Shown here: positions 39,101 to 46,405 of the stretch, piece after piece
How positions within the stretch are numbered: position 1 is the stretch's first letter
How the letters are laid out: the number at the start of each line of letters is the position of its first letter
Source of the DNA: Cyclobacterium sp. 1_MG-2023
Lineage (GTDB): Bacteria > Bacteroidota > Bacteroidia > Cytophagales > Cyclobacteriaceae
Assembly (NCBI RefSeq): GCF_030546805.1
Contig: NZ_JAUOPC010000003.1
Span: forward strand, 186,001 to 250,000
DNA: 64,000 nt
Direction: 5' to 3'
Program-made: the position numbers and the translations under genes
Notes under the pieces: generated by a model
Database searches by the model: none
Told to the model about the DNA's origin: nothing
Seen by the model: only the letters and a program-made list of their open reading frames with translations

Positions 39101-39316
39101 GGAGAAAAACTAGCTATAGATTTTAACAGTCATTTCAATAAAAGTAGCTTGGTATACTTTATTGAAAAATTGAGTTATGTGGATTTTATCCAAGAACCCA
39201 GAATATTTAGAAACAATGTAGAGATGGGCAATGATATTCTTCCAAGTAGTCCCAAACATGTATTGGTGGCTGCAAAATCTCATGATATTTCCGTTTATGC
39301 CCCCCTTAGTAATTGA
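36125..39316 (+). CDS. eCIS large baseplate protein, gp6/J-like (Afp11-like)
   Basis: The 1063-residue protein is of the giant Afp11/Pvc11 type. N-terminal WRKGTSQAMRINPALDPSTL and a long middle region are poorly conserved. The baseplate-J-like core lies about residues 815-1000: AGIKGVTQPFNSFGGKATEK, FYIRASERLRHKNRAVSLWD and HLVLQAFPEVYKVKC, followed by RLQVTFNPGVDKAFFMNELE. It should form the wedges around the spike. There are no membrane segments or signal. The next gene starts 3 bases after its stop. Confidence 0.88.
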   Translation: MQPDNLNILKVLWRKGTSQAMRINPALDPSTLKLMDLELGDWLLFANNFARYIPFFPADTSKVTIDNWQLFFDDLQLEETLPEKGSIAYNKLIDSIHERLEGFEKEGILKPQLTLLIAFLKLLENSNHSLNNITKRHLDFYYKKVLRFSKLPAVPDAAFLVIERGKGAKPILTKSTTFDGGVDATGKKRTYSLEYDFIPNLAQVIQIKNRFIDSGRKKIKVSQVADSLDGRGEAFKDDNQGWWPFGHPLANSNYPELQDASFGFGVSVTSLWSSADSDKYLSFSFTFKKNLPFSGTAHDIHQLFSVEYTGDKGWVALSPSDHPEKSNFKSSISGKQLTIVLFVGKSQPAIVDQQEKIHGDIKGKGAPLIWFDITCNSTKAFQWIKGIGETPIQNLTIQTTYGNINTPIIESDLGVLNPEKPFQPFGSIPKKGSSFYIKYSEWEKKNPKKVTLKGKWANTPEDFKDWYYGYRDMGSQYLSKDNYFSQHFVAKASLAQPIKSFLLQPTGFRAPLLDNTIIVNPDPNNLIVKGNNHFKASLSLKEDQGWETKLPEEVLFETDSEGFKTSFDILPEGGNSRLELREGIKITLLQSFLSEMYPRIYALAMSSDQPETPIPNEPYIPLLENLQVEYETEDLFNLSNSDELDLQFFVRDDFGWYKESKSTKTALAHTPDNELYAFPFPSTAGEMFIGISGLAPLEQLSLLIQVLEGSENPSLNNPDDNEGLKWSVLAGNYWLELEREHIVSDQTDNLLKSGIITFSLPEEAFSSHQRMDNALIWIKVSSTKAYNATSRVLGIFSQAIEVVLVDNDNDLSHLKEGLPAQSITKMIARKAGIKGVTQPFNSFGGKATEKDNEFYIRASERLRHKNRAVSLWDMEHLVLQAFPEVYKVKCLNHTCPTSFLSPGHVMVLVIPDTLNKNVYDIFQPTFSAAKLNEITSFLKEKAAPRLAIKVVNPLYEEVRIRLQVTFNPGVDKAFFMNELEEDIINYLSPWTSGEKLAIDFNSHFNKSSLVYFIEKLSYVDFIQEPRIFRNNVEMGNDILPSSPKHVLVAAKSHDISVYAPLSN

Positions 39317-39319
39317 TAA

Positions 39320-42004
39320 ATGATGGATCAAAACACATATCGTCCCATTTCAAAAGAAGTTCATTCACAAGATGACCAAGACTTTCATTTTCTAAAGGAA
39401 GAAGGAATTAAAGTTATTCAAAGATTGGGCAATAAACTTTGGACGGATTACAATACCCATGATCCTGGTATTACAATATTAGAAATTCTAGCCTATGCCA
39501 TAACTGATCTGGGCTATAGGCTTTCCCTGCCTGTGGAAGACTTACTGTTGGGAGAGGAAAAGTCAAACTACCTTAAAAGGCATTTTCATATGGCCTCGGA
39601 TGTATTGCCATGCAAGGCATTGACTGAGTTGGATTACAGGATGCTATTTATGGACATTGAGGGTGTCAAAAATAGTTGGGTTGAGCCTTATAAGAAAGAA
39701 GTTTTTATGGATTGCAAAAACGTAAAGATGGCTTATGAACCTGTTATTTGGCAGGGGATTCCGGATAAGGATAAAAAGTCATTTGAGTTAAAAGGACTCC
39801 ATAAGATATTAGTAGATGCCTCTGATGAAATTTCATTTGATCAAATTAGAAAAAATGTGATGCGGGCTTATCATCAGAATAGAAATTTATGTGAAGACTT
39901 AGTGGAAGTAATTCCTGTTGAGGCGCATCCAATCCAGGTTTGCGCCATTATGGATTTGGCCCCTGATGCAAATGAAGAGTTAATTGCTGCAACAATTGAA
40001 TGGAATATTGAACAATATTTTTCCCCCAATCTTCATTTTTACTCTTTTGAAAAAATGCTGGATAAAGGGTATTCTGCTGATGAAATTTTGGAGGGCCCCT
40101 ATTTGAAACACGGCTATTTGGATCCACAAGAAATGCAGGCTGCCAAACTTAGAAATACAATTAGCCAATCTGATATTATCCAATTGATTATGGATATTGA
40201 AGGAGTGGAATCCATTAAGGATTTAAGTATTAACCATTGTGATGAATCCCTTTCCGGTAATGGCTGGGTAATAGAAATTCCGGAAGGTAGAAAACCTATT
40301 TTATGTGATAAAAGTAAGTTTAACTTTTACAAGGGGTTATTGCCACTTAATGTTAATCAGGAGGCTGTTTCAAATTACAAAAAAGTACTAGTTGACCAAT
40401 TTAGAGAAGAACAATATGGGATCAAGGAGAAAGGTTTTGCCTTACCTGAACCTTATGATCACTCCCTTGAAGAATATACCAGTATAAGGAATGATTTTCC
40501 CGAAGTATATGGTGTAGGTCCACTTGGTATCCCTGAAAGTGCCAAAGGAATGGGACGCCAGGAAAAAGCCAACCAATTGAAGGCTTACTTGACCTTTTTT
40601 GATCAAATTTTGGTCAGTTATTTTAAGCATCTCGGTCAGGTTAAAAGCTTATTGTCTGTTTTTGAAACCCGAGAAAGGACTTATTTTACTGCTAGAATTG
40701 CAGATATTGGAGACCATCAGACATTTTTAGGAGAGTTTTATGATAGTGGCAACTTATATGAAGACTTGATGGCTCCCTTTGATGAGCGAAACAAAAGAAG
40801 TCAACAACTCAAAGATCATCTTTTGGCCCGTTTTGGTGAGAAATTTTCTGACTATGCATTTTTAATGAAAAAAATCTACGGCTCTGGAGTGGATGAACAG
40901 GTGTTGGAAACCAAGTCTTATTTCCTAAAAGAGTATGGCAATATTAGTGCTGAGCGGGCCACAGCCATGAATTATTTTAGGCAATCTGCAAAAAATTTAT
41001 GGAATAGCTCCAACGTGTCAGGTTTTGAGAAAAGGGTTGCTTTATTGGTGGGGATAAAGAATTATTTCCGAAAAAACCTTTCCAAGTCTTTTGTGGAGAT
41101 TTTCCCAACATCCAACTCAGAAGGTGAGGCGGGTTTTAAATGGAGAATTTATGACCTGAATAATAATATTATATTAAGCTCCAATAAATTCTACCAAGGA
41201 AGAACTGCTGCCCATAAGGATATTTACTTGGTGATTCAGCAAGTCAACGCCGTATCTCCCGAAATGATTAACACATCCCTTGATCAATTTGAAGATGTTC
41301 CGGAGGAAAATTTCCAATTCGCTTGTTTTCAGGTGAGTATTTCAGCTTCCGGTAGATTTTCATTCGGGATATCTGATCCGGATATAGTTAATCAAGATAG
41401 CCCGGATTTTATTATTGCAAGCCAACAGAAGTTCTTTACTTTTCAAAATTTCAAAAATGCACTGTTGAGCTTTAAATCTTTTATGGTTGAGCATATGGAT
41501 GATGAGGGAATGTTTGTGGTTGAAAATATTTTGTTAAGGCCTGACTTTAATGAAGAAGATCTCAACAATCAGCATTTTCTTCCTTTTTGCAAAGATGATT
41601 GTGGACAAGGAAATTGTCTAGATCCCTATTCTTATAGAGTCACCATCGTACTACCGGGCAATTCCTTTAGGTTTGCTGATAGGGATTTTAGGGATTTTCT
41701 CGAAAATATTATCAGGGAAGAATTGCCTGCACACATTTTAGCCAAAATCTGCTGGATAGGAAGAGCCAATACAGGCGACTTAGAACAGGAAGACCAAATG
41801 AGTCCCTTCGAGCAAGCCTATAAAAATTTTCTCTCCGGCCTTACAGTTGGAGATTTCCAATACCACGAAGAATTTATAAAAATATTATCCGAATTGCATT
41901 CCATTTACCCTACAGGCACATTGTATAACTGTGAGGATGAAGATGAAAGTAATGCAATGAGGGATACAATAATTTTAGGAAGATCTAATTTAGGAACCAT
42001 TTAA
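39320..42004 (+). CDS. eCIS large baseplate protein 2 (Afp12-like position)
   Basis: The 894-residue protein begins with a J-like N-terminal motif, TDYNTHDPGITILEILAYAI (about 37-56), found in large eCIS baseplate proteins. Near the C terminus is the block ENILLRPDFNEED, a cysteine group CKDDCGQGNC (about residues 756-765) and DPYSYRVTIVLPGNSFRF. The three cysteines (Cx3Cx4C) could bind a metal or form disulfides, but this is not shown. By position it corresponds to Afp12/Pvc12 (gp7-like wedge). It is followed 11 bases later by the 878-residue gene. Confidence 0.8.
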   Translation: MMDQNTYRPISKEVHSQDDQDFHFLKEEGIKVIQRLGNKLWTDYNTHDPGITILEILAYAITDLGYRLSLPVEDLLLGEEKSNYLKRHFHMASDVLPCKALTELDYRMLFMDIEGVKNSWVEPYKKEVFMDCKNVKMAYEPVIWQGIPDKDKKSFELKGLHKILVDASDEISFDQIRKNVMRAYHQNRNLCEDLVEVIPVEAHPIQVCAIMDLAPDANEELIAATIEWNIEQYFSPNLHFYSFEKMLDKGYSADEILEGPYLKHGYLDPQEMQAAKLRNTISQSDIIQLIMDIEGVESIKDLSINHCDESLSGNGWVIEIPEGRKPILCDKSKFNFYKGLLPLNVNQEAVSNYKKVLVDQFREEQYGIKEKGFALPEPYDHSLEEYTSIRNDFPEVYGVGPLGIPESAKGMGRQEKANQLKAYLTFFDQILVSYFKHLGQVKSLLSVFETRERTYFTARIADIGDHQTFLGEFYDSGNLYEDLMAPFDERNKRSQQLKDHLLARFGEKFSDYAFLMKKIYGSGVDEQVLETKSYFLKEYGNISAERATAMNYFRQSAKNLWNSSNVSGFEKRVALLVGIKNYFRKNLSKSFVEIFPTSNSEGEAGFKWRIYDLNNNIILSSNKFYQGRTAAHKDIYLVIQQVNAVSPEMINTSLDQFEDVPEENFQFACFQVSISASGRFSFGISDPDIVNQDSPDFIIASQQKFFTFQNFKNALLSFKSFMVEHMDDEGMFVVENILLRPDFNEEDLNNQHFLPFCKDDCGQGNCLDPYSYRVTIVLPGNSFRFADRDFRDFLENIIREELPAHILAKICWIGRANTGDLEQEDQMSPFEQAYKNFLSGLTVGDFQYHEEFIKILSELHSIYPTGTLYNCEDEDESNAMRDTIILGRSNLGTI

Positions 42005-42015
42005 TCCCGTAGGCC

Positions 42016-44652
42016 ATGTCAAATAAACTAAGTTCCGTAACCTACCAATATAGAAATTATAAGGCTGATCAGGTGCTTACGCATACCCAGCTAAATGAGA
42101 CCATTGCTTATTTTGAAGATCAAAATAGGCTGACGCGGGTGACACTGACTGGCGTGGGCATCATTCATGGTTTAACCATTTCCAAAGGGGTAGCTGAAAC
42201 CGGGGATCAATTTATAGTCAGCCAAGGAGTGGGGATAACCACTGATGGCGATTTAATTGTCCTTCACAAACAACTTTCGGAAGAGCAACCCAAAGAAAAT
42301 ACAATTTCAATAGACGAACTTTCATTCACTCATTTTAGAGTGTTTACTGACGATAAAGCAAAGTACTCTCCTTATTTCTATGCAGATGAGGAGCAATTAT
42401 CCATTTGGGAGTTTTGCAATGAGGACGATGTTGATGCACAGCCATTGTCAGAATTGGAAAACTGGGAGGACTTGAATGTTTTGGCCTATCTGGAAAGTTA
42501 TCCAAAAGGAGAGGATATTTGCGGTGATATCAATTGTGATAACCAAGGAATTGAGCAAATTTCTAAATTGCGTTTTTTAATGCTAGAGGATGATAGCATT
42601 CAAAGACTGATAAACCAAGATGAGATCCTATCTAAGGATTTAGCAAATAAGGAACTCTACGGAGAATTGGCACCAATTCATTTGATGAAGGTGGTTCACA
42701 ATGGTCAAAATTCAATAGATTTATCCCAAATTGATAAATTATATTGGGTCGCCTTAGAGAATGGTAACACATTAGAAGAATTGGGTAAAGGGCTTCAGGC
42801 AATTGAGGAAGGCTTTGGGTCAATCATAGAACAAGATGAAGATACAATAAACTTAATCGAAATATATAATGAAAGGATCGAAGCGCTTTTTAATAGTCCC
42901 TCAGAGGGTTATAGCTTCTTTCAATACCGGTATCAGTTGGTCAAAGACCTTGTGGCTACCTACAATGAGTTAGTAAAGGAAATAAAAGAATTCGATTTTT
43001 GGCCCAATCCAAAAATTACCCCATTTCCCAAGCATCTTCAATTAGGGAAATTGGATGGAACAGGTTTTCGCCATGATTTTTATAAATCTCCTGCATTGGG
43101 CAGTTTTGAACAGGGAAAAATAAAAATCAAATCCTTAATCAAAAAGGTGATAGCACTTTTAAGATCTTTTGAAATAAAAACAGATCAAGGCTTGAGGATT
43201 ATTCCGAATGGTAAGCGAAAACACAATGCCATTTTCCCTTCGATCCCATTTTACTATGTCAACAATGAGGATTTAATTCGCAGTTGGGGATCAGCTTCTG
43301 AGCTCATTAGCTTTTATTATGGAATGGGAAACAACCCATTGCTACTAGAGTATGATGGTGTGGACAGCTATTTGATTGGAGGACATTTGGGCACAGAAGG
43401 GGAGAATACCTATCAAGCCATTGATTCGATGATAAGCCAGTTTGGATTGGAGTTCAAAGTCTATCATTTTGATCTATCTGTGAATCAGAAAGAGCTTAAA
43501 AAGCTTTTTAAGGATCACCCTTCTTGTTCTTCTACTGGAGGGGTTCCAAAAGCAGGTACTTATATATTGCTGAGTCAAGATAACAAAGTTTTTGCTGACC
43601 TTTCATTACCTTACCGTGTAGTGGACGAAAGCGGACTGATTGGAGCCAGCCACATCAAGGTTGCAAGTTGTAGTTATCCTTGGATTAGTTCTTTAAAATA
43701 CCTCAACAATTTGTCTAGAAGTATAAAAGGATCTGTAAGGAGGTTTGGTATTCAGCCCAAAAGTTATCGTTTGGTTGTCAACAGCTACACCATCAATGAG
43801 AACCCCTTAATCACAGGGGCAGTAACCCTTGAAATTCCATTTGAACAAATATACAAAAGGAGAATGCATGCCATTACTGAAGCCTTGAATGAAAGGTTTC
43901 CTAAGGGAGTGGTGTTTGATTTTGATGAATCCTTAAAGCGGTTTATTATCACCCGTCCATTTGATGATGAATTCAGGGTGAGTTTTTCGGACAACACCTT
44001 AAGTATAAACTCTCCTTCCTATACCTATACTCAAGATGGCATGGTGAAATCGGATAGGACCTATAGGATTGATTCAATCCGTTGTGAAGAATTAAAAAAA
44101 TATAGAGAAAGCACATACGTGCAATTGCAAAGCGAATTTGCTCCAGTAGAAAAAGATGATGATTATGGTGTCTACACCGGAAAATGGAAACAATGGTATG
44201 ATTTGATTGATGATTTGATGACTGATCCTAGGTTTACCGGAGATAATAAACCAAGGATTCCACAAAGTATAGAAGATCTTCCCAATTCTGTTTCCAGAAT
44301 TATTAATAGGGTGCAGGGAAGTCTGGAGGCTTCACAAATCCCTCACGATCTTTACCTAACTGGTGATTGGGTAAATGGAAGTTGGGCCAGCATTGAAATG
44401 ATCAATGAATATAAAAATTCTACCAATACCAACGATACCATTTTTAGATTTTTAAACTTGAGGAGTAGCCTTCACAAAAAAGACCAAGCAACAAAAGCCT
44501 CACTTGTAGTGGTTTTAGCTAGAGAGATAGATAGGGGAAGAATGATCACAACCCTTAGTCCTTTCACTGAGTTAGTAGATGTTTATATAGAGGTTCCAGC
44601 TGTTAGAAACCAACCGCGTACCATTGATACCATTACCAAGCTCAAACTCTAA
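42016..44652 (+). CDS. Unknown 878-residue eCIS-associated protein (possible fibre or baseplate periphery)
   Basis: I cannot assign a named family. N-terminal YRNYKADQVLTHTQLNETIA, then RVTLTGVGIIHGLTIS and SQGVGITTDGDLIVLHKQL, looks like a beta-rich attachment domain. The middle is helical with QYRYQLVKDLVATYNELV. The C-terminal half has several beta stretches (YRLVVNSYTINENPLITGAV, RFIITRPFDDEFRVSFSDN). It lies between the baseplate genes and the terminator hairpin, where Afp13-type tail fibre genes sit, so a role in host contact is possible. The sequence has no collagen-like or triple-helix fibre repeats. Confidence 0.55.
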   Translation: MSNKLSSVTYQYRNYKADQVLTHTQLNETIAYFEDQNRLTRVTLTGVGIIHGLTISKGVAETGDQFIVSQGVGITTDGDLIVLHKQLSEEQPKENTISIDELSFTHFRVFTDDKAKYSPYFYADEEQLSIWEFCNEDDVDAQPLSELENWEDLNVLAYLESYPKGEDICGDINCDNQGIEQISKLRFLMLEDDSIQRLINQDEILSKDLANKELYGELAPIHLMKVVHNGQNSIDLSQIDKLYWVALENGNTLEELGKGLQAIEEGFGSIIEQDEDTINLIEIYNERIEALFNSPSEGYSFFQYRYQLVKDLVATYNELVKEIKEFDFWPNPKITPFPKHLQLGKLDGTGFRHDFYKSPALGSFEQGKIKIKSLIKKVIALLRSFEIKTDQGLRIIPNGKRKHNAIFPSIPFYYVNNEDLIRSWGSASELISFYYGMGNNPLLLEYDGVDSYLIGGHLGTEGENTYQAIDSMISQFGLEFKVYHFDLSVNQKELKKLFKDHPSCSSTGGVPKAGTYILLSQDNKVFADLSLPYRVVDESGLIGASHIKVASCSYPWISSLKYLNNLSRSIKGSVRRFGIQPKSYRLVVNSYTINENPLITGAVTLEIPFEQIYKRRMHAITEALNERFPKGVVFDFDESLKRFIITRPFDDEFRVSFSDNTLSINSPSYTYTQDGMVKSDRTYRIDSIRCEELKKYRESTYVQLQSEFAPVEKDDDYGVYTGKWKQWYDLIDDLMTDPRFTGDNKPRIPQSIEDLPNSVSRIINRVQGSLEASQIPHDLYLTGDWVNGSWASIEMINEYKNSTNTNDTIFRFLNLRSSLHKKDQATKASLVVVLAREIDRGRMITTLSPFTELVDVYIEVPAVRNQPRTIDTITKLKL

Positions 44653-44660
44653 GGCATGAA

Positions 44661-44702
44661 AAAGGACCAATCATACAAATTCCGGATGATGATTGGTCCT
44701 TT
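44661..44702 (+). terminator. Hairpin ending the first eCIS transcript
   Basis: A perfect 14-bp stem, AAAGGACCAATCAT (44661-44674) with ATGATTGGTCCTTT (44689-44702), has a 14-base loop. It begins 8 bases after the stop of the 878-residue gene. The T tail is only TTT, so it may act as a partial terminator or mRNA 3' stabiliser. Confidence 0.65.
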
Positions 44703-44853
44703 ATGGGCTTCTTTCCTATTCCACAAACTTTAATCTCTAATCTAGTAGTATAAGCGACTCAAAAGTGATGTAAACAACACGTAACGAACGCAAACTTCTA
44801 AACATTTTGACTTAATCGACTGCTTCCTATTCCATACTTATTGCCAGTAAAAT

Positions 44854-44861
44854 TAACTTTG
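44854..44861 (+). promoter_or_regulatory. Candidate -7 element for the tape-measure/effector operon
   Basis: TAACTTTG matches TAnnTTTG exactly. A start near 44867 leaves a leader of about 50 bases before the ATG at 44916. No convincing -33 TTTG was found. An 11-base direct repeat TTCCTATTCCA (44713-44723 and 44824-44834) lies upstream and could be regulatory. Confidence 0.4.
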
Positions 44862-44915
44862 TCTTGCGACTTAGCGAGTAGAAATATAATAAATAAATTG
44901 AAATAAAAAAAATAT

Positions 44916-46394
44916 ATGAAGGAAATCGACGACCATTTTATTGAAAAAATTTCTGTCGATATTTATTCCAAATCAGTGGAGAATGCCAGGTCTATAGAAA
45001 AAAATATAGACACTTTTATTGAGGACTATATCATTCCCTCTGTTGCCAAATATCTTGATGAATTGGAAAAGGAGTTGCATTATGCTTCCATACAGATTCC
45101 TGAGATAAGTATCTCTTTGGAACTTATGGAAGAGGATTTTTCAGACCCTAATTTTGTTCAGCAAGCATTTATAAATCAATTTAAAAGAGCAATATCAAAA
45201 GCAATTTCAACAACAGCCATAAATGACTTTAATGGAAGAGAAAAGAAAGGTGCATTTGTTCCAAGTAATTGGGCTCAGGATTCTATTTCAAAAGATGGCA
45301 ATAAATCAAGCTTGGCTTTAAATTCAGTTGAAAACACTTTGAAGTCGTGGGTCTATTTTTTGGAACATGGCAACCTTCCTTGGTGGTATTCTATAAGGCA
45401 AGCAAGAGAATATTTCACTTGGGAAAAAATTAGCACCTTATTAAGTAAATCTATAGATAGGGAAGGATTGCTTAAAAAATTTCAACAAAAATCATTTCTG
45501 AATAGGCTATTTAGTCAATATTCAAATGATGATATAAGTGAATTAATATGGATGATCATAGAGAATAGTGCTCTGATAGAAAAATATCAATATGATCAAA
45601 TTATAGCACGACTAGGGAATAACCAAATGGTTGTTTTATTTAGGTTCATTATAGGTTTAAGCTTGAAAAAAGTAATGAATGTTAGAGAAGATATAATATT
45701 TCAAGTTTGCCATTCAGAAGTCAGTACCTCAGAAAGAAAAATAGTAGAGAAAATCTTCAGAGAAGTCATAAAATTTGATGATATTAAAGGAAGAAATAAA
45801 GTTTCTCCTTTAGTGTATGAATTTTTAGAAGGAAATAAGGGATTAGCCGATGAATTATCGATTATGAAAAAGGAAAGGGAGATTATTTCCGAGGATTCTT
45901 TAGAGACCTACTATATAAACAATGCAGGTCTTATTTTACTACATCCCTTTTTAAAGGCATTTTTTATGGATTGCCAATTGATGGATGAAAATGAAAAAAT
46001 AGTTGATGCAGATTTGGCAGTTCACGCCTTGCATTTTCTATCTACTAAGGAGGAAAAAGCCTTTGATTTTGAATTTGTTTTCGAAAAATACCTGATTGGC
46101 TTAAGCCAAGGCACAACTATAGCAAGGGAGGTGGAAATCTCCAATGAAATAAAAGAAAAGACGGATAAACTCTTGGGAGCCTTGAAAGAAAACTGGACTA
46201 GGTTGGGCAATACAGGCTTGGATACAATTAGAAACGAGTTTATTAATAGAAACGGTAAATTGGTGATTGAAGCGCATTCCAATCACTTATTTGTGGATAG
46301 AAAAGCCCAAGATGTTTTATTGGACAGTATTCCCTGGAATATATCCTTGGTAAAACTCCCCTGGCAAAAAAGACATTTGTTTGTAAACTGGTAA
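44916..46394 (+). CDS. eCIS tape-measure protein (Pvc14-like)
   Basis: The 492-residue protein has the conserved C-terminal block of CIS tape-measure proteins: NNAGLILLHPFLKAFFMDCQ (about residues 333-352), DLAVHALHFLSTKEE, and GLDTIRNEFINRNGKLVIEA. The rest is mostly charged helix (KEIDDHFIEKISVDIYSKSV and similar). These proteins set tube length and are thought to occupy the lumen or cap side. Its position at the start of a second transcription unit, before the cargo-like genes, is notable. It ends 11 bases before the first DUF4157 gene. Confidence 0.88.
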   Translation: MKEIDDHFIEKISVDIYSKSVENARSIEKNIDTFIEDYIIPSVAKYLDELEKELHYASIQIPEISISLELMEEDFSDPNFVQQAFINQFKRAISKAISTTAINDFNGREKKGAFVPSNWAQDSISKDGNKSSLALNSVENTLKSWVYFLEHGNLPWWYSIRQAREYFTWEKISTLLSKSIDREGLLKKFQQKSFLNRLFSQYSNDDISELIWMIIENSALIEKYQYDQIIARLGNNQMVVLFRFIIGLSLKKVMNVREDIIFQVCHSEVSTSERKIVEKIFREVIKFDDIKGRNKVSPLVYEFLEGNKGLADELSIMKKEREIISEDSLETYYINNAGLILLHPFLKAFFMDCQLMDENEKIVDADLAVHALHFLSTKEEKAFDFEFVFEKYLIGLSQGTTIAREVEISNEIKEKTDKLLGALKENWTRLGNTGLDTIRNEFINRNGKLVIEAHSNHLFVDRKAQDVLLDSIPWNISLVKLPWQKRHLFVNW

Positions 46395-46405
46395 CAAACA
46401 TCCTT

